NCBI GenBank assembly: GCA_037443765.1
Contig: JBBINS010000001.1
Span: 248,001-312,000 of the forward strand
DNA: 64,000 nucleotides
Source: CAIKZZ01 sp037443765
GTDB taxonomy: Bacteria; Pseudomonadota; Gammaproteobacteria; Steroidobacterales; Steroidobacteraceae
Reading direction: 5' to 3'
The notes beneath the pieces are model-generated. The model saw only the letters and a list, made by a program, of their open reading frames with translations. It was not told the origin of the DNA and made no database searches. The position numbers and the translations under genes were made by a program. This document shows positions 26,685 to 35,116 of this stretch, one piece after another. The stretch's first letter is position 1; the number at the start of each line of letters is the position of its first letter.

Positions 26685-27307
26685 ACCGGCGCCCCGAGGA
26701 ACTGGACCGACGGAGCCGGCTGATCCGCGAGTCGGCGCGCCTCTTCCGCGAGCGCGGCTACGAGGGCACCTCGGTGCGCGACATTGCAGCTGCGACCGGA
26801 CTGCAGTCGGGCAGCTGGGTGTATCACTTCAAGACCAAGCAGGACATCCTCGCGGCGGTGATGGAAGAAGGGCTGCGTCACTCGCTCGGACGCATCGAGG
26901 CGATCGGCGGTGAGCCGCTCGCGCCGCGCGACAAGTTCCGCGCGCTGGTGCACGCGCACCTCGAAACGATCCTCGCGCCCGGCCAGGACTTCATCCCCGT
27001 GCTGCTCTATGACTGGCGGTCGCTCGAGCCAGCCGCTCGGCCGCGGGTCGTCGCGCTGCAGAAGCGTTATGAAGCGGTCTGGGACCGGGTGATCGCCGAG
27101 CTGCATGCGTCGGGCGACTGGGCGGCGCCGACCGGCGCGGACCGGCTGCTGATGTTCGGTGCGCTCAACTGGATCGCGCACTGGTATCGGCCGCGCGGCC
27201 GTCTGGACGTCGCCGACCTCGCCGACGAGGCGGTCCGCTTCATGCTGCGGACTCCCGACCGTCGCAAGCGCCCGCCCCGCGCGCGGGCTCGGCGCGCGGC
27301 CCGCTGA
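26681..27307 (+). CDS. TetR/AcrR-family repressor
   Basis: 208 residues from a GTG overlapping the dehydrogenase stop. Helix-turn-helix at about 18-60: RLFRERGYEGTSVRDIAAAT, then GLQSGSWVYHFKTKQDILAA. The ligand domain (65-195) is of the KstR2-like type seen with acyl-CoA responsive regulators; the last 20 residues are basic and low in complexity. Coupling to an acyl-CoA dehydrogenase and the dyad at 25467-25482 argue that it senses an acyl-CoA intermediate and controls both the 18-25 kb operon and its own unit. Confidence 0.9.
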   Translation: MNRRPEELDRRSRLIRESARLFRERGYEGTSVRDIAAATGLQSGSWVYHFKTKQDILAAVMEEGLRHSLGRIEAIGGEPLAPRDKFRALVHAHLETILAPGQDFIPVLLYDWRSLEPAARPRVVALQKRYEAVWDRVIAELHASGDWAAPTGADRLLMFGALNWIAHWYRPRGRLDVADLADEAVRFMLRTPDRRKRPPRARARRAAR

Positions 27308-27618
27308 CGAGCGAAGCGCAGCCGCCCAGACGCAGCCGGGCCCGTCACCGTCGGGGACGTCCCAGGCGCACGCGCAGACCCGCCGCACCGCGCGCGTGGA
27401 GAGGGCAACGCCGCCGCGAAGGACATGCTCGGTTGCGCGCCGGCATCCGGTCTGCAATCACGGTCACGGTCTTCTGGCAAGCGGGGGCCCGGCGAGCCGG
27501 GGGCGCGCGTCGTGTGGCAACGGAGCCCCGGCCGGCGCCAAGGTCGCGGCGGGCACCGACGTTGGGCTGTCGGGCGCGACCTGACACGTGCCGTCGCCGC
27601 GCGCACGAGCAATTGAAA

Positions 27619-28275
27619 ATGATTACGCGTCGTCACTCCGCGGTCGGAACCATCGCGGCCGCGGCGCCCGCGGCCGCGCCGGGCGTATCGCTCGGGCGGC
27701 AGTCCAGGCCGCGCAGCCTGCCAGCGGCGCGCAGCGATGGCGGCATGCCGCTGATGGCGGCGCTGAAGCTCAGGCGCTCGAGCCGCGAGTGCTCGGACCG
27801 GCCCGTCTCCACGCAGGTGCTGTCCGACCTCCTGTGGGCAGCGCTCGGCGTCAATCGCCTGAACGGCGATCGCACCGCGCCGTACTGGCGCCATATCATG
27901 GTCATCGACCTCTACGTCGCGATGGCCGATGGCGTGTGGCTGTACGAGCCGAAGGCCCACGCGCTCGTGCCGTACCTGCCCGACGACGTCCGCGCGCAGA
28001 CCGGCACCCAGGACTTTGTCGCGACCGCGGCACTCAATCTGGTCTACGTTGCGCACGGCGAACGCATGACTCACATCTCGGCCGAGCAGCGCCGGCTGTA
28101 CGCCTCGGTCGACAGCGGCCTCATCGGCCAGAACGTGTACCTGTTCTGCGCGTCCGAGGGCCTCGCGACGGTCTTCCGCGGTGCGGTCGACTACCCGAAG
28201 CTCGAACGCGCGCTGCGGCTGCCCGACCAGCAGTTCGTGACGTTTGCGCAGACGGTGGGCTACGCCCGCACCTGA
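27619..28275 (+). CDS. Exported nitroreductase-family (SagB/ThcOx-type) protein
   Basis: 218 residues from the ATG at 27619. The N-terminus MITRRHSAVGTIAAAAPAAA has a twin-arginine-like or Sec signal. The body shows the flavin-binding opening LKLRRSSRECSDRPVSTQVL, then DLLWAALGVNR, and near the end GLIGQNVYLFCASEGLATVF, all of the SagB/ThcOx nitroreductase type. FMN-dependent oxidoreductase of unknown substrate, probably periplasmic. No ribosome site is obvious, and the 300 bases upstream of the start hold no gene I can support. Confidence 0.8.
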   Translation: MITRRHSAVGTIAAAAPAAAPGVSLGRQSRPRSLPAARSDGGMPLMAALKLRRSSRECSDRPVSTQVLSDLLWAALGVNRLNGDRTAPYWRHIMVIDLYVAMADGVWLYEPKAHALVPYLPDDVRAQTGTQDFVATAALNLVYVAHGERMTHISAEQRRLYASVDSGLIGQNVYLFCASEGLATVFRGAVDYPKLERALRLPDQQFVTFAQTVGYART

Positions 28276-28329
28276 GGTCGGCGCGCGGCGCGCGGCGGGG
28301 CGGGCGCGATCCCGGCCGCCGCGACACCG

Positions 28330-30039
28330 TCAGGTGCGGCGACCCGGCCGCGGCTCCAGCCGGCTGATGGCGAGTGCCTGACCACGGACTTTGATGCCGC
28401 GCAGCTTCGTCAGCAGCTCCGCGGACAACGACGCCGGCAGGTTCACCAGCGTGTGGTCGTCGCGGATGTCGATGCGGTTGATCTGCGAGCCGGCGAGGTC
28501 CGCCTCATGGGCGATCGCGCCGACGATGTTGCCGGGCTGCACTCCGTGGCGGCGGCCGACCTCGAGGCGGTAGGTTGCCTGCGGCTCGTCGTGGCCCGCG
28601 CGACCACGGCGCGGGCGGCGCTCGCCATCCGCCGCGCCCGAAGGACGTTCGTGACGATCCGGGCGCTCGGTGCGCGCCGGCGCTCGCGGCGCCTCCTCGG
28701 CGCGGTCGCCGAGGATCAGCGAGGAGTCGCCCTGCGCGAGACTCGCGAGCGCGGCGGCGACGTCGACGATATCGGTGCCGGTCTCGTGCGCGTACTCCTC
28801 GACGATCGTGCGGAACACCTCGTGCGGCGGCGCCGTCAGCGCGGATTTGAGGCGTTCCTTGAACTTCTCCACGCGCCGGCGGTTCACGTCGTGCACCGTC
28901 GGCAGCATCATGGCCTCGAGTGGCTGACGCGTGGCCCGCTCGATGGTGCGCAGCATGTTCTGCTCGCGCGGCGCGATGAACAGGATCGCCTCGCCGCTGC
29001 GGCCGGCGCGACCGGTCCGGCCGATGCGGTGGATATAGGACTCGCTGTCGTACGGCACGTCGAAGTTGACGACGTGGCTGATGCGGTCGACGTCGAGGCC
29101 GCGGGCGGCGACGTCCGTCGCGACCAGGATGTCGATGGCGCCGGACTTCAGCGCCGCGACGGTGCGCTCGCGCTGCGCCTGCAGGATGTCGCCATTGAGC
29201 GCCGCCGCCGCGAAGCCGCGGGCCTCGAGCTTCTCGGCGAGTTCCACGGTCGCCTGCTTGGTGCGCGCGAAGACGAGCATTGCGTCGAACGGCTCGACCT
29301 CGAGGATGCGCGTCAGCGCGTCGAGCTTGTGCATGCCGGCGACCAGCCAGTAGCGCTGGCGGATGTTCGCGGCGGTCGTCGTCTTGGAGCGGATCGTCAC
29401 CTCGCGCGGCGAGCGCAGGTGCTTCTGCGCGATGCGCTTCACGGGCGCGGCCATAGTCGCCGAGAACAGCACGACCTGCCGCTCGGGCGGGACCTGGCCG
29501 AGGATCGCCTCGATCGCGTCGACGAAGCCCATCTGCAGCATCTCGTCGGCCTCATCGAGCACCACGAAGCGCAGCGTCTCAAGGCTGAGCGTGCGCCGCT
29601 CGAGATGGTCGGTGATGCGGCCTGGCGTACCCACGATCACGTGCGTGCCGCGCTTGAGGGCGTTCAGCTGCGGCGTGTAGCTCTGCCCGCCGTAGATCGG
29701 CAGCACGTGGAAGCCCGCCATGCGGCCGGCGTACTTCTGGAACGCCTCGGCGACCTGGATCGCGAGCTCGCGCGTCGGCACCATGACGAGCGCCTGCGGC
29801 TCGCGCTTCGCGAGGTCGATCATCGACAGGATTGGCAGCGCGAATGCGGCCGTCTTGCCCGTACCGGTCTGCGCCATCCCGAGGAGGTCGTGGCCCTCGA
29901 GCATCACCGGGATGCAGGCCGCCTGGATCGGGGACGGCGACTCGTAGCCGACGTCGGCAAGCGCCGCGAGCACGTTTGGTGCGAGCCCCATGTCGGCGAA
30001 CGCGCTCTGGATCTCTGTCTTGGGGGTCGTCACGGCCAT
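28330..30039 (-). CDS. deaD: DEAD-box ATP-dependent RNA helicase
   Basis: 569 residues. All helicase motifs are visible: Q motif GYESPSPIQAACIPVML, Walker A AQTGTGKT near 55, PTRELAIQ, GTPGR, DEAD near 160 (VVLDEADEMLQMGF), SAT, the RGLDVDRISHVVNFD segment and HRIGRTGRAGR. The C-terminus (about 480-560) carries a DbpA-type RNA-binding fold (VGRRHGVQPGNIVGAIAHEA) after an Arg/Glu-rich linker, which identifies the CsdA/DeaD branch. It unwinds structured RNA in ribosome assembly and mRNA turnover, often at low temperature. The gene stands alone, divergent from the MFS gene at 30285. Confidence 0.92.
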   Translation of the reverse strand: MAVTTPKTEIQSAFADMGLAPNVLAALADVGYESPSPIQAACIPVMLEGHDLLGMAQTGTGKTAAFALPILSMIDLAKREPQALVMVPTRELAIQVAEAFQKYAGRMAGFHVLPIYGGQSYTPQLNALKRGTHVIVGTPGRITDHLERRTLSLETLRFVVLDEADEMLQMGFVDAIEAILGQVPPERQVVLFSATMAAPVKRIAQKHLRSPREVTIRSKTTTAANIRQRYWLVAGMHKLDALTRILEVEPFDAMLVFARTKQATVELAEKLEARGFAAAALNGDILQAQRERTVAALKSGAIDILVATDVAARGLDVDRISHVVNFDVPYDSESYIHRIGRTGRAGRSGEAILFIAPREQNMLRTIERATRQPLEAMMLPTVHDVNRRRVEKFKERLKSALTAPPHEVFRTIVEEYAHETGTDIVDVAAALASLAQGDSSLILGDRAEEAPRAPARTERPDRHERPSGAADGERRPRRGRAGHDEPQATYRLEVGRRHGVQPGNIVGAIAHEADLAGSQINRIDIRDDHTLVNLPASLSAELLTKLRGIKVRGQALAISRLEPRPGRRT

Positions 30040-30284
30040 CGCCTTGGAATGAGTCGGGCGCGGAGTCTAGCCCAGCGCACCGGCCTGCGTACGCGCCAGT
30101 GCCGGGTCGATTGGGTGCGCGGCTGCATTACGCATGATATGGGGGCTTTGAAGCACGCAATCAATGGCTTACAGCCGGTCGCGGCGCCCCTCGCGGCCGC
30201 GGGGGGCGCCGGTTCTCGCTGGAGTTGCCGGTCGCGCCGGGTTCTGGGAAGGTCCACACGAGGGGGGCGGGCCATGGTGTCCAG

Positions 30285-31646
30285 TTGAATGACCGGGAAC
30301 GCGTCGGCGCCGCCGCGATTGCACCGCCCGCCGTCGCCCCGCCTGTGGCCTACGACGACGTGCCGGTCGGGCTTTTCCACCTGCGGGTCGCGGCCGCGAG
30401 CACCGGCGGCGTCTTCAGCGACGGCTTCGGCCTCGGCATCATCGGTATCGCGCTCAGCCTTGGCGCGGCACAGCTTCAGCTGACGCCGGTGTGGCTCGGC
30501 CTCCTCGGCGGGGCCTCGCTCGCGGGGCTGTTCCTCGGCGCGCTCGTCACCGGTCCCGCGGCCGACCAGTATGGGCGCCGGCCGATCTACGCCTTCAACA
30601 TGGCGTTGCTCGGTGGCCTGTCGATACTCCAGTTCTTCGTCGACTCGGGCGCGCAGCTGCTCGTGCTGCGGCTGCTGATCGGCTTCGTGCTCGGCACCGA
30701 CTACGTGGTCAGCAAGGCGCTCCTGACCGAGTTCACGCCGCGCGCGTTCCGCGGCCGGATCCTGAGCCTCCTGTCCGTGGCGTGGGCCGGCGGCTACACC
30801 TGTGCCTACGTCGTCGGCTCGGCGCTGACCGACGCCGGCGCCGATCCGTGGCGATGGATGCTTTTGACGAGCGCCGCCCCTTGCCTCGCGATCCTGCCGC
30901 TTCGGATCACGATGCCCGAATCGCCACTGTGGCTCGCGGATCACGGGCACGCCGACCAGGCCGCGCGCGTCGTGCGCGACAAGCTCGGCGCACGCGTCAT
31001 CCCGCCGCCGCGGTCGCCGCCGGCGCCGCGCGACCGGGGCCGCTGGCGACAGCTCGTCTCGCCGGCGTGGCGGCGCCGCACCTTTGTCGGCTGCGCGTTC
31101 TTCACGTGCCTCGTGATCCCGTACTTCGCGCTCGGCACGTTCGTCGCGCGCGTGCTCGCCGCGTTGCACGTCGAGGGAGCCTACGCGGGCGGCCGGATCT
31201 ACAACCTCGCGTTGCTCGTGGGGGCCGTGGTTGGCCTCGCGATCGTCGACCGGATCTCCCGGCGGCGGTTCCTGATCGGCAGCTTCGCGATCGGCGCGGC
31301 GAGCCTGCTGGCGTTCGTCGTCTGGGACGATCTGCCGCCGCTGCTGATCGTCGCCCTGTTCGCGATACTGGCCGGCGTCCTGTCGGCAGCATCGGACCTC
31401 GTCTACGTCTACCTGCCGGAGTTGTTCCCGACGGATCTGCGCGCCTCCGGGATCGGGCTCGCGATCGCGGCCAGCCGCATCGGCTCGGCGGTCAGCACCT
31501 TCCTGCTGCCGGTCGTCGTCGCCGAGCTCGGCGTGCGCTCGGCGCTCGGCGCGTGCATGGCGGTGCTCGTCTTCGGCGGGATCGTCTGCCAGCGGTGGGC
31601 CCCGGAGACGCGCCACGTGCGCCTCGCGGTCGTCGACGACCGATGA
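30285..31646 (+). CDS. MFS transporter, metabolite:H+ symporter type
   Basis: About 450 residues, 12 predicted helices. Loop motifs GPAADQYGRRPIYAFNMAL after the second helix and DRISRRRFLIGSF after the eighth are of the sugar-porter/AAHS class, and LYVYLPELFPTDLRASGIG (LVYVYLPELFPTDLR) is the usual PELFPT sequence near the last third. The start is uncertain: no ATG fits; TTG at 30285 or 30225, or an internal GTG, must be used. The gene is 78 bases upstream of the exported serine hydrolase and opens the collinear block that includes MttB and SoxBDAG, so it is the likely importer for that pathway. Substrate unknown. Confidence 0.82.
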   Translation: MNDRERVGAAAIAPPAVAPPVAYDDVPVGLFHLRVAAASTGGVFSDGFGLGIIGIALSLGAAQLQLTPVWLGLLGGASLAGLFLGALVTGPAADQYGRRPIYAFNMALLGGLSILQFFVDSGAQLLVLRLLIGFVLGTDYVVSKALLTEFTPRAFRGRILSLLSVAWAGGYTCAYVVGSALTDAGADPWRWMLLTSAAPCLAILPLRITMPESPLWLADHGHADQAARVVRDKLGARVIPPPRSPPAPRDRGRWRQLVSPAWRRRTFVGCAFFTCLVIPYFALGTFVARVLAALHVEGAYAGGRIYNLALLVGAVVGLAIVDRISRRRFLIGSFAIGAASLLAFVVWDDLPPLLIVALFAILAGVLSAASDLVYVYLPELFPTDLRASGIGLAIAASRIGSAVSTFLLPVVVAELGVRSALGACMAVLVFGGIVCQRWAPETRHVRLAVVDDR

Positions 31647-31724
31647 GGCGCGTGGCGCAACACCACAGGCCGCACGACGCGTAAGCTGCGATGCCCGCCG
31701 GGCGGGATGCTCAGGGAGCCGCCG

Positions 31725-33539
31725 ATGCATGTCCGACGACTGCCGTGGAACTTCATGATGGCCGCCGCGATCGCCGCAGGCCCGGCGACGGGCCTCGCCG
31801 GCGTGGCCGCGCAGGCGCTGCCGGCCGCCGAGCTGGTCGAGGCCAGGCCACCCGATGGGCCGGTGGCCAACGCCGCGTTTGTCCCGGGCGCCGACGCGGG
31901 CGCCGCCCCCGCGTTCGCGGGAATCCTCCGCATCTCGCAGGCCGCGTTGCTGACGAAGCCCTCGATCGAGCAGCCGCTCATCGGCGGTCGCGACGCTCGG
32001 CTCTTCCCCGCGGTCGAGCTGGAAGTTTTCACGGTGGGCGCGACTCTGGTCCCGGTGCAGCGCGGCGAGATGGTCCGCGAGTCGGGCGCGGCCCGGGTGC
32101 CGAGCTACTGGCGCGTCATCGCGCAGTTCGGCCGCGTATGGCGCGAGAAGTCCGACGGCGACTGGTCGCGCGCCGCGTTTCCGCTGATGCTGGTCAACGA
32201 CACCGAGAACCACGCGCATCAGGGTGTCGCGACCTTCCTCTATAAAGAGGGGGCGGTGACCGAACTGCGCTTTCAGTTCGTGCAGCAGACCGCGCCATAC
32301 CTCGTAAAGCCCCACTTCGTCGGTTGGGGCAGGGCGTCGGTGTCGCTCCGCGCCGCCGATCCGGGGCGGCTCGAGTCCCGCCGCGCCGAGGCGACCGCGG
32401 AGCTCGCCGAGCGCCTGCCGGCGCGGCCGTGGAGCGAACTCGTCGCCGAGGCGCCGCCAGGGGCGCTCGACGGCTTCGGTGGACCCCTCTATCCGCAGTG
32501 GATGGTCGACGCGGCGCTCCTCCGCAACGGCGTCCTCTACTACCAGGATTCGCCGACCCCGTACGGGCCCTTCCCGTATCCGCTCGAGATGCGCTTCGGC
32601 GTCCGTTCGGTCATGAAGAGCGTCGGCGCGCCGCTCGCGATGCTGCGCCTCGCCGAGGTGTACGGGCCGTATGTGCTGAACCTGAAGATCGGCGACTTCG
32701 TCGACGGGCTCGACCCCAAGTACAAGCGCGTGCGGTTTATCGACGCCGCCAGCATGGCGAGCGGCTTCGGCGGTACCGGGACGATCAAGACCCACCCCAA
32801 CGACATGTACGATGGCTACCTCGGGGGCGACTACGACGCCTGGTACCTCGCGCCGTCGCACGCAGAAAAGATCCGGCAGATCGCGAAGAACCTCCGGCCG
32901 TACCCGTGGGAGCCCGGAACCGTCGTCCGCTACCGGGACCAGGACTTCTACCTGCTCGGCGCGGCGCTCGACGGTTTCCTGAAGTCGGTCCGGGGCGCGG
33001 ACGCGGACGTGTGGGAGATGCTTAAAGTCGAGGTATTCGCGCCGATCGGCATCCGCCACGCGCCGGCGGTCCGGACACGGGAGGCCGGCGGCCGGGACGG
33101 GCTCATCTGGTTCAACGCCGGCTACTACCCGACGCTCGATGACCTCGCCAAGATCGCGCTCCTGTACCAGGATCGCGGCGCGCACGGGGGTGTCCAGATC
33201 CTGCATCGTCAGCTCACCGAGGAACTGCTCGCAGCGCGCGGTGCGCTCCCGAAGACCGGCGACGCCTCGGTCCGCGGGGCGGGAACGCCGGAGGGCGCCG
33301 CGCAGGCCGGGCGGTACCGGATGGGATTCCACTTCACGCCCTACGTAGGCAGCGCGAGCCACACGCTCCATTACCTGCCGACGATCTCGGGATCCGGCGA
33401 GAACGAGGTGATCCTGTATCCGAATGGCCTCGTCTCGATCCGTACCGCGAAGGCCGCCGGGCTGCCGGACGGCGTGAAGACCAGTTCCGACGACGGGCCG
33501 CTGACGATCCGCGCGGTCGACCGGCTCGCGCCGTTCTGA
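31725..33539 (+). CDS. Exported serine hydrolase, class C beta-lactamase-like
   Basis: About 604 residues from the ATG at 31725 (GGGAG upstream), starting with a signal peptide (MHVRRLPWNFMMAAAIAAGP). Residues 35-245 form an unrecognised N-terminal domain. The C-terminal part has beta-lactamase/PBP marks: SVMK at 295-298 (the SxxK nucleophile and base), a YRDQDFYLLGAAL segment near 410 in the place of YxN, and SGSGENEVILYPNGLVSI near 570. It is therefore probably a periplasmic esterase, amidase or peptidase. It lies between the MFS importer and, 9 bases downstream, the MttB-family gene. It may release the substrate that the downstream enzymes use. Function inferred from context. Confidence 0.78.
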   Translation: MHVRRLPWNFMMAAAIAAGPATGLAGVAAQALPAAELVEARPPDGPVANAAFVPGADAGAAPAFAGILRISQAALLTKPSIEQPLIGGRDARLFPAVELEVFTVGATLVPVQRGEMVRESGAARVPSYWRVIAQFGRVWREKSDGDWSRAAFPLMLVNDTENHAHQGVATFLYKEGAVTELRFQFVQQTAPYLVKPHFVGWGRASVSLRAADPGRLESRRAEATAELAERLPARPWSELVAEAPPGALDGFGGPLYPQWMVDAALLRNGVLYYQDSPTPYGPFPYPLEMRFGVRSVMKSVGAPLAMLRLAEVYGPYVLNLKIGDFVDGLDPKYKRVRFIDAASMASGFGGTGTIKTHPNDMYDGYLGGDYDAWYLAPSHAEKIRQIAKNLRPYPWEPGTVVRYRDQDFYLLGAALDGFLKSVRGADADVWEMLKVEVFAPIGIRHAPAVRTREAGGRDGLIWFNAGYYPTLDDLAKIALLYQDRGAHGGVQILHRQLTEELLAARGALPKTGDASVRGAGTPEGAAQAGRYRMGFHFTPYVGSASHTLHYLPTISGSGENEVILYPNGLVSIRTAKAAGLPDGVKTSSDDGPLTIRAVDRLAPF

Positions 33540-33548
33540 GGGCAGGCG

Positions 33549-35084
33549 ATGGAATCGAAACGCAGGCGGGAAGGCGGTCGTGCCCGACGGACGAGCGGCG
33601 GCCCGCTGCCGCAGCTTCCCTGGCAGGCCGTCACGAATCCGTACGCGCCGATGGAGGTGCTGACGGCCGACCAGGTCGAAGCGATCCACCGGACGTCGCT
33701 GCGGATCCTCGAGGAACTCGGCATCGAACTCATGTCGCCGCGCGCGCGCGACGTGCTGCGGGCGGCCGGTGCGGACGTCGACGACACGACGGGCAACGTG
33801 CGCATCGACCGGGGGCTCGTCGAGCGCGCGCTCGCAACCGCGCCGCCAGCGTTCACGCTGACGCCGCGCAATCCGGACAAGCGCGTGACGCTCGGCGGCA
33901 ACCACATCAACTTCGGCCTGGTCGCGGGTCCGCCGAACGTGCACGACCTCGAACGCGGCCGCCGCGCCGGCAACTACCAGGACTACTGCGACTTCATTCG
34001 CCTCGCGCAGCACTTCAACGCGATCCACCTGATCGGCAACCAAGTGTGCGCACCGGTGGAGCTGCCGGCGAATTCGCGGCACCTCGACGCCTACCGCGCG
34101 AACCTCACGTACTCGGACCTCGCATTCCACTGCACCGCGATCGGCGCGGGCCGGGCGATCGACGGCATCAGGATGATGGCGATCGCGCGCGGCATCACGC
34201 TCGAAGACATCGCCGAGAGCCCCGGCGTCATGACGATCATCTCTGTCAACAGCCCGCGTCGCTTCGACGAGGCCATGGCCGATGGATTGATCGCGATGGC
34301 GAGCCACGGCCAGCCGGTCGTGATCACGCCGTTCACGCTGATGGGCGCCATGGCGCCCGTGTCGCTCGCCGCCGCGCTCGCGCAGCAGAACGCCGAGGCG
34401 CTGTTCGGGGTCGTGCTCGCCCAGGCGGTGCGGCCGGGGACGCCCGTCATGTACGGCGCGTTCACGTCCAACGTCGACATGCGCTCCGGCGCGCCCGCGT
34501 TCGGGACGCCGGAGAACGCCAAGGCGAACGTCGCGAGCGGCCAGCTGGCGCGTCGCTACCGGCTGCCGTACCGGACTTCCAACGCGAGCGCCTCGAACGC
34601 CGCCGACGCGCAAGGCGCCTACGAGACGCAGATGTCGCTGTGGGGGGCGATCCTCGGCCACGGCAACCTCGTCTACCACGCCGCGGGCTGGCAGGAGGGC
34701 GGGCTCACCGCCTCATTCGAGAAGCTCGTGCTCGACGTCGAGATGCTGCAGCTGATGATCGAGTTCCTGCGGCCTATTGTCGTCGACGAGGCGGAACTCG
34801 GCTTCGAGGCGATCCGTCGCGTCCAGACCGGCGGGCATTTCTTCGGCGAGCCGCACACGATGGAGCGCTACGAGCACGCGTTCTACCAGCCGCTCGTTTC
34901 GAACTGGCAGAACTACGAGAACTGGGAGCTGGCGGGCGCGCGGGATGCGACCGCGCGCGCCACGGAGATCTGGAAGCGAGCGCTCGCCGAGTACGAAGAG
35001 CCGACGCTCGATCCGGCGATCCGCGAGGCACTCGACGCGTACGTGGCGAGGCGCCGCGAGGAGATCGGCGGCGGCGAGCCGTGA
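33549..35084 (+). CDS. Trimethylamine methyltransferase (MttB) family protein, non-pyrrolysine
   Basis: 511 residues, AGGGCAGGCG before the ATG. The MttB TIM barrel covers about 45-480 (LTADQVEAIHRTSLRILEEL, GNHINFGLVAGPPNVHDLE, ISVNSPRRFDEAMADGLIA, YRTSNASASNAADAQGAYET). The frame is open throughout with no in-frame amber codon, so it belongs to the pyrrolysine-free branch, which includes glycine-betaine methyltransferase. Such enzymes move a methyl group from a quaternary amine to a corrinoid protein. No corrinoid protein, ramA-like activator or corrinoid:THF methyltransferase is in the window. The SoxBDAG operon follows 32 bases later, so it probably takes the first methyl from a quaternary ammonium substrate. 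Confidence 0.85.
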   Translation: MESKRRREGGRARRTSGGPLPQLPWQAVTNPYAPMEVLTADQVEAIHRTSLRILEELGIELMSPRARDVLRAAGADVDDTTGNVRIDRGLVERALATAPPAFTLTPRNPDKRVTLGGNHINFGLVAGPPNVHDLERGRRAGNYQDYCDFIRLAQHFNAIHLIGNQVCAPVELPANSRHLDAYRANLTYSDLAFHCTAIGAGRAIDGIRMMAIARGITLEDIAESPGVMTIISVNSPRRFDEAMADGLIAMASHGQPVVITPFTLMGAMAPVSLAAALAQQNAEALFGVVLAQAVRPGTPVMYGAFTSNVDMRSGAPAFGTPENAKANVASGQLARRYRLPYRTSNASASNAADAQGAYETQMSLWGAILGHGNLVYHAAGWQEGGLTASFEKLVLDVEMLQLMIEFLRPIVVDEAELGFEAIRRVQTGGHFFGEPHTMERYEHAFYQPLVSNWQNYENWELAGARDATARATEIWKRALAEYEEPTLDPAIREALDAYVARRREEIGGGEP

Positions 35085-35116
35085 GCCGCCGCGACGGCGG
35101 CGGTACACTAGGCACG

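Noticed and set aside
30030..34679. A 1549-codon open frame on the minus strand
   Set aside because: It lies opposite the MFS, hydrolase and MttB genes, is Arg/Asp/His-rich without any motif, and is what GC-rich codon use gives on the opposite strand.
33549..35084. Pyrrolysine-containing trimethylamine methyltransferase
   Set aside because: The frame has no internal TAG and runs full length, so the pyrrolysine-type MttB is excluded.
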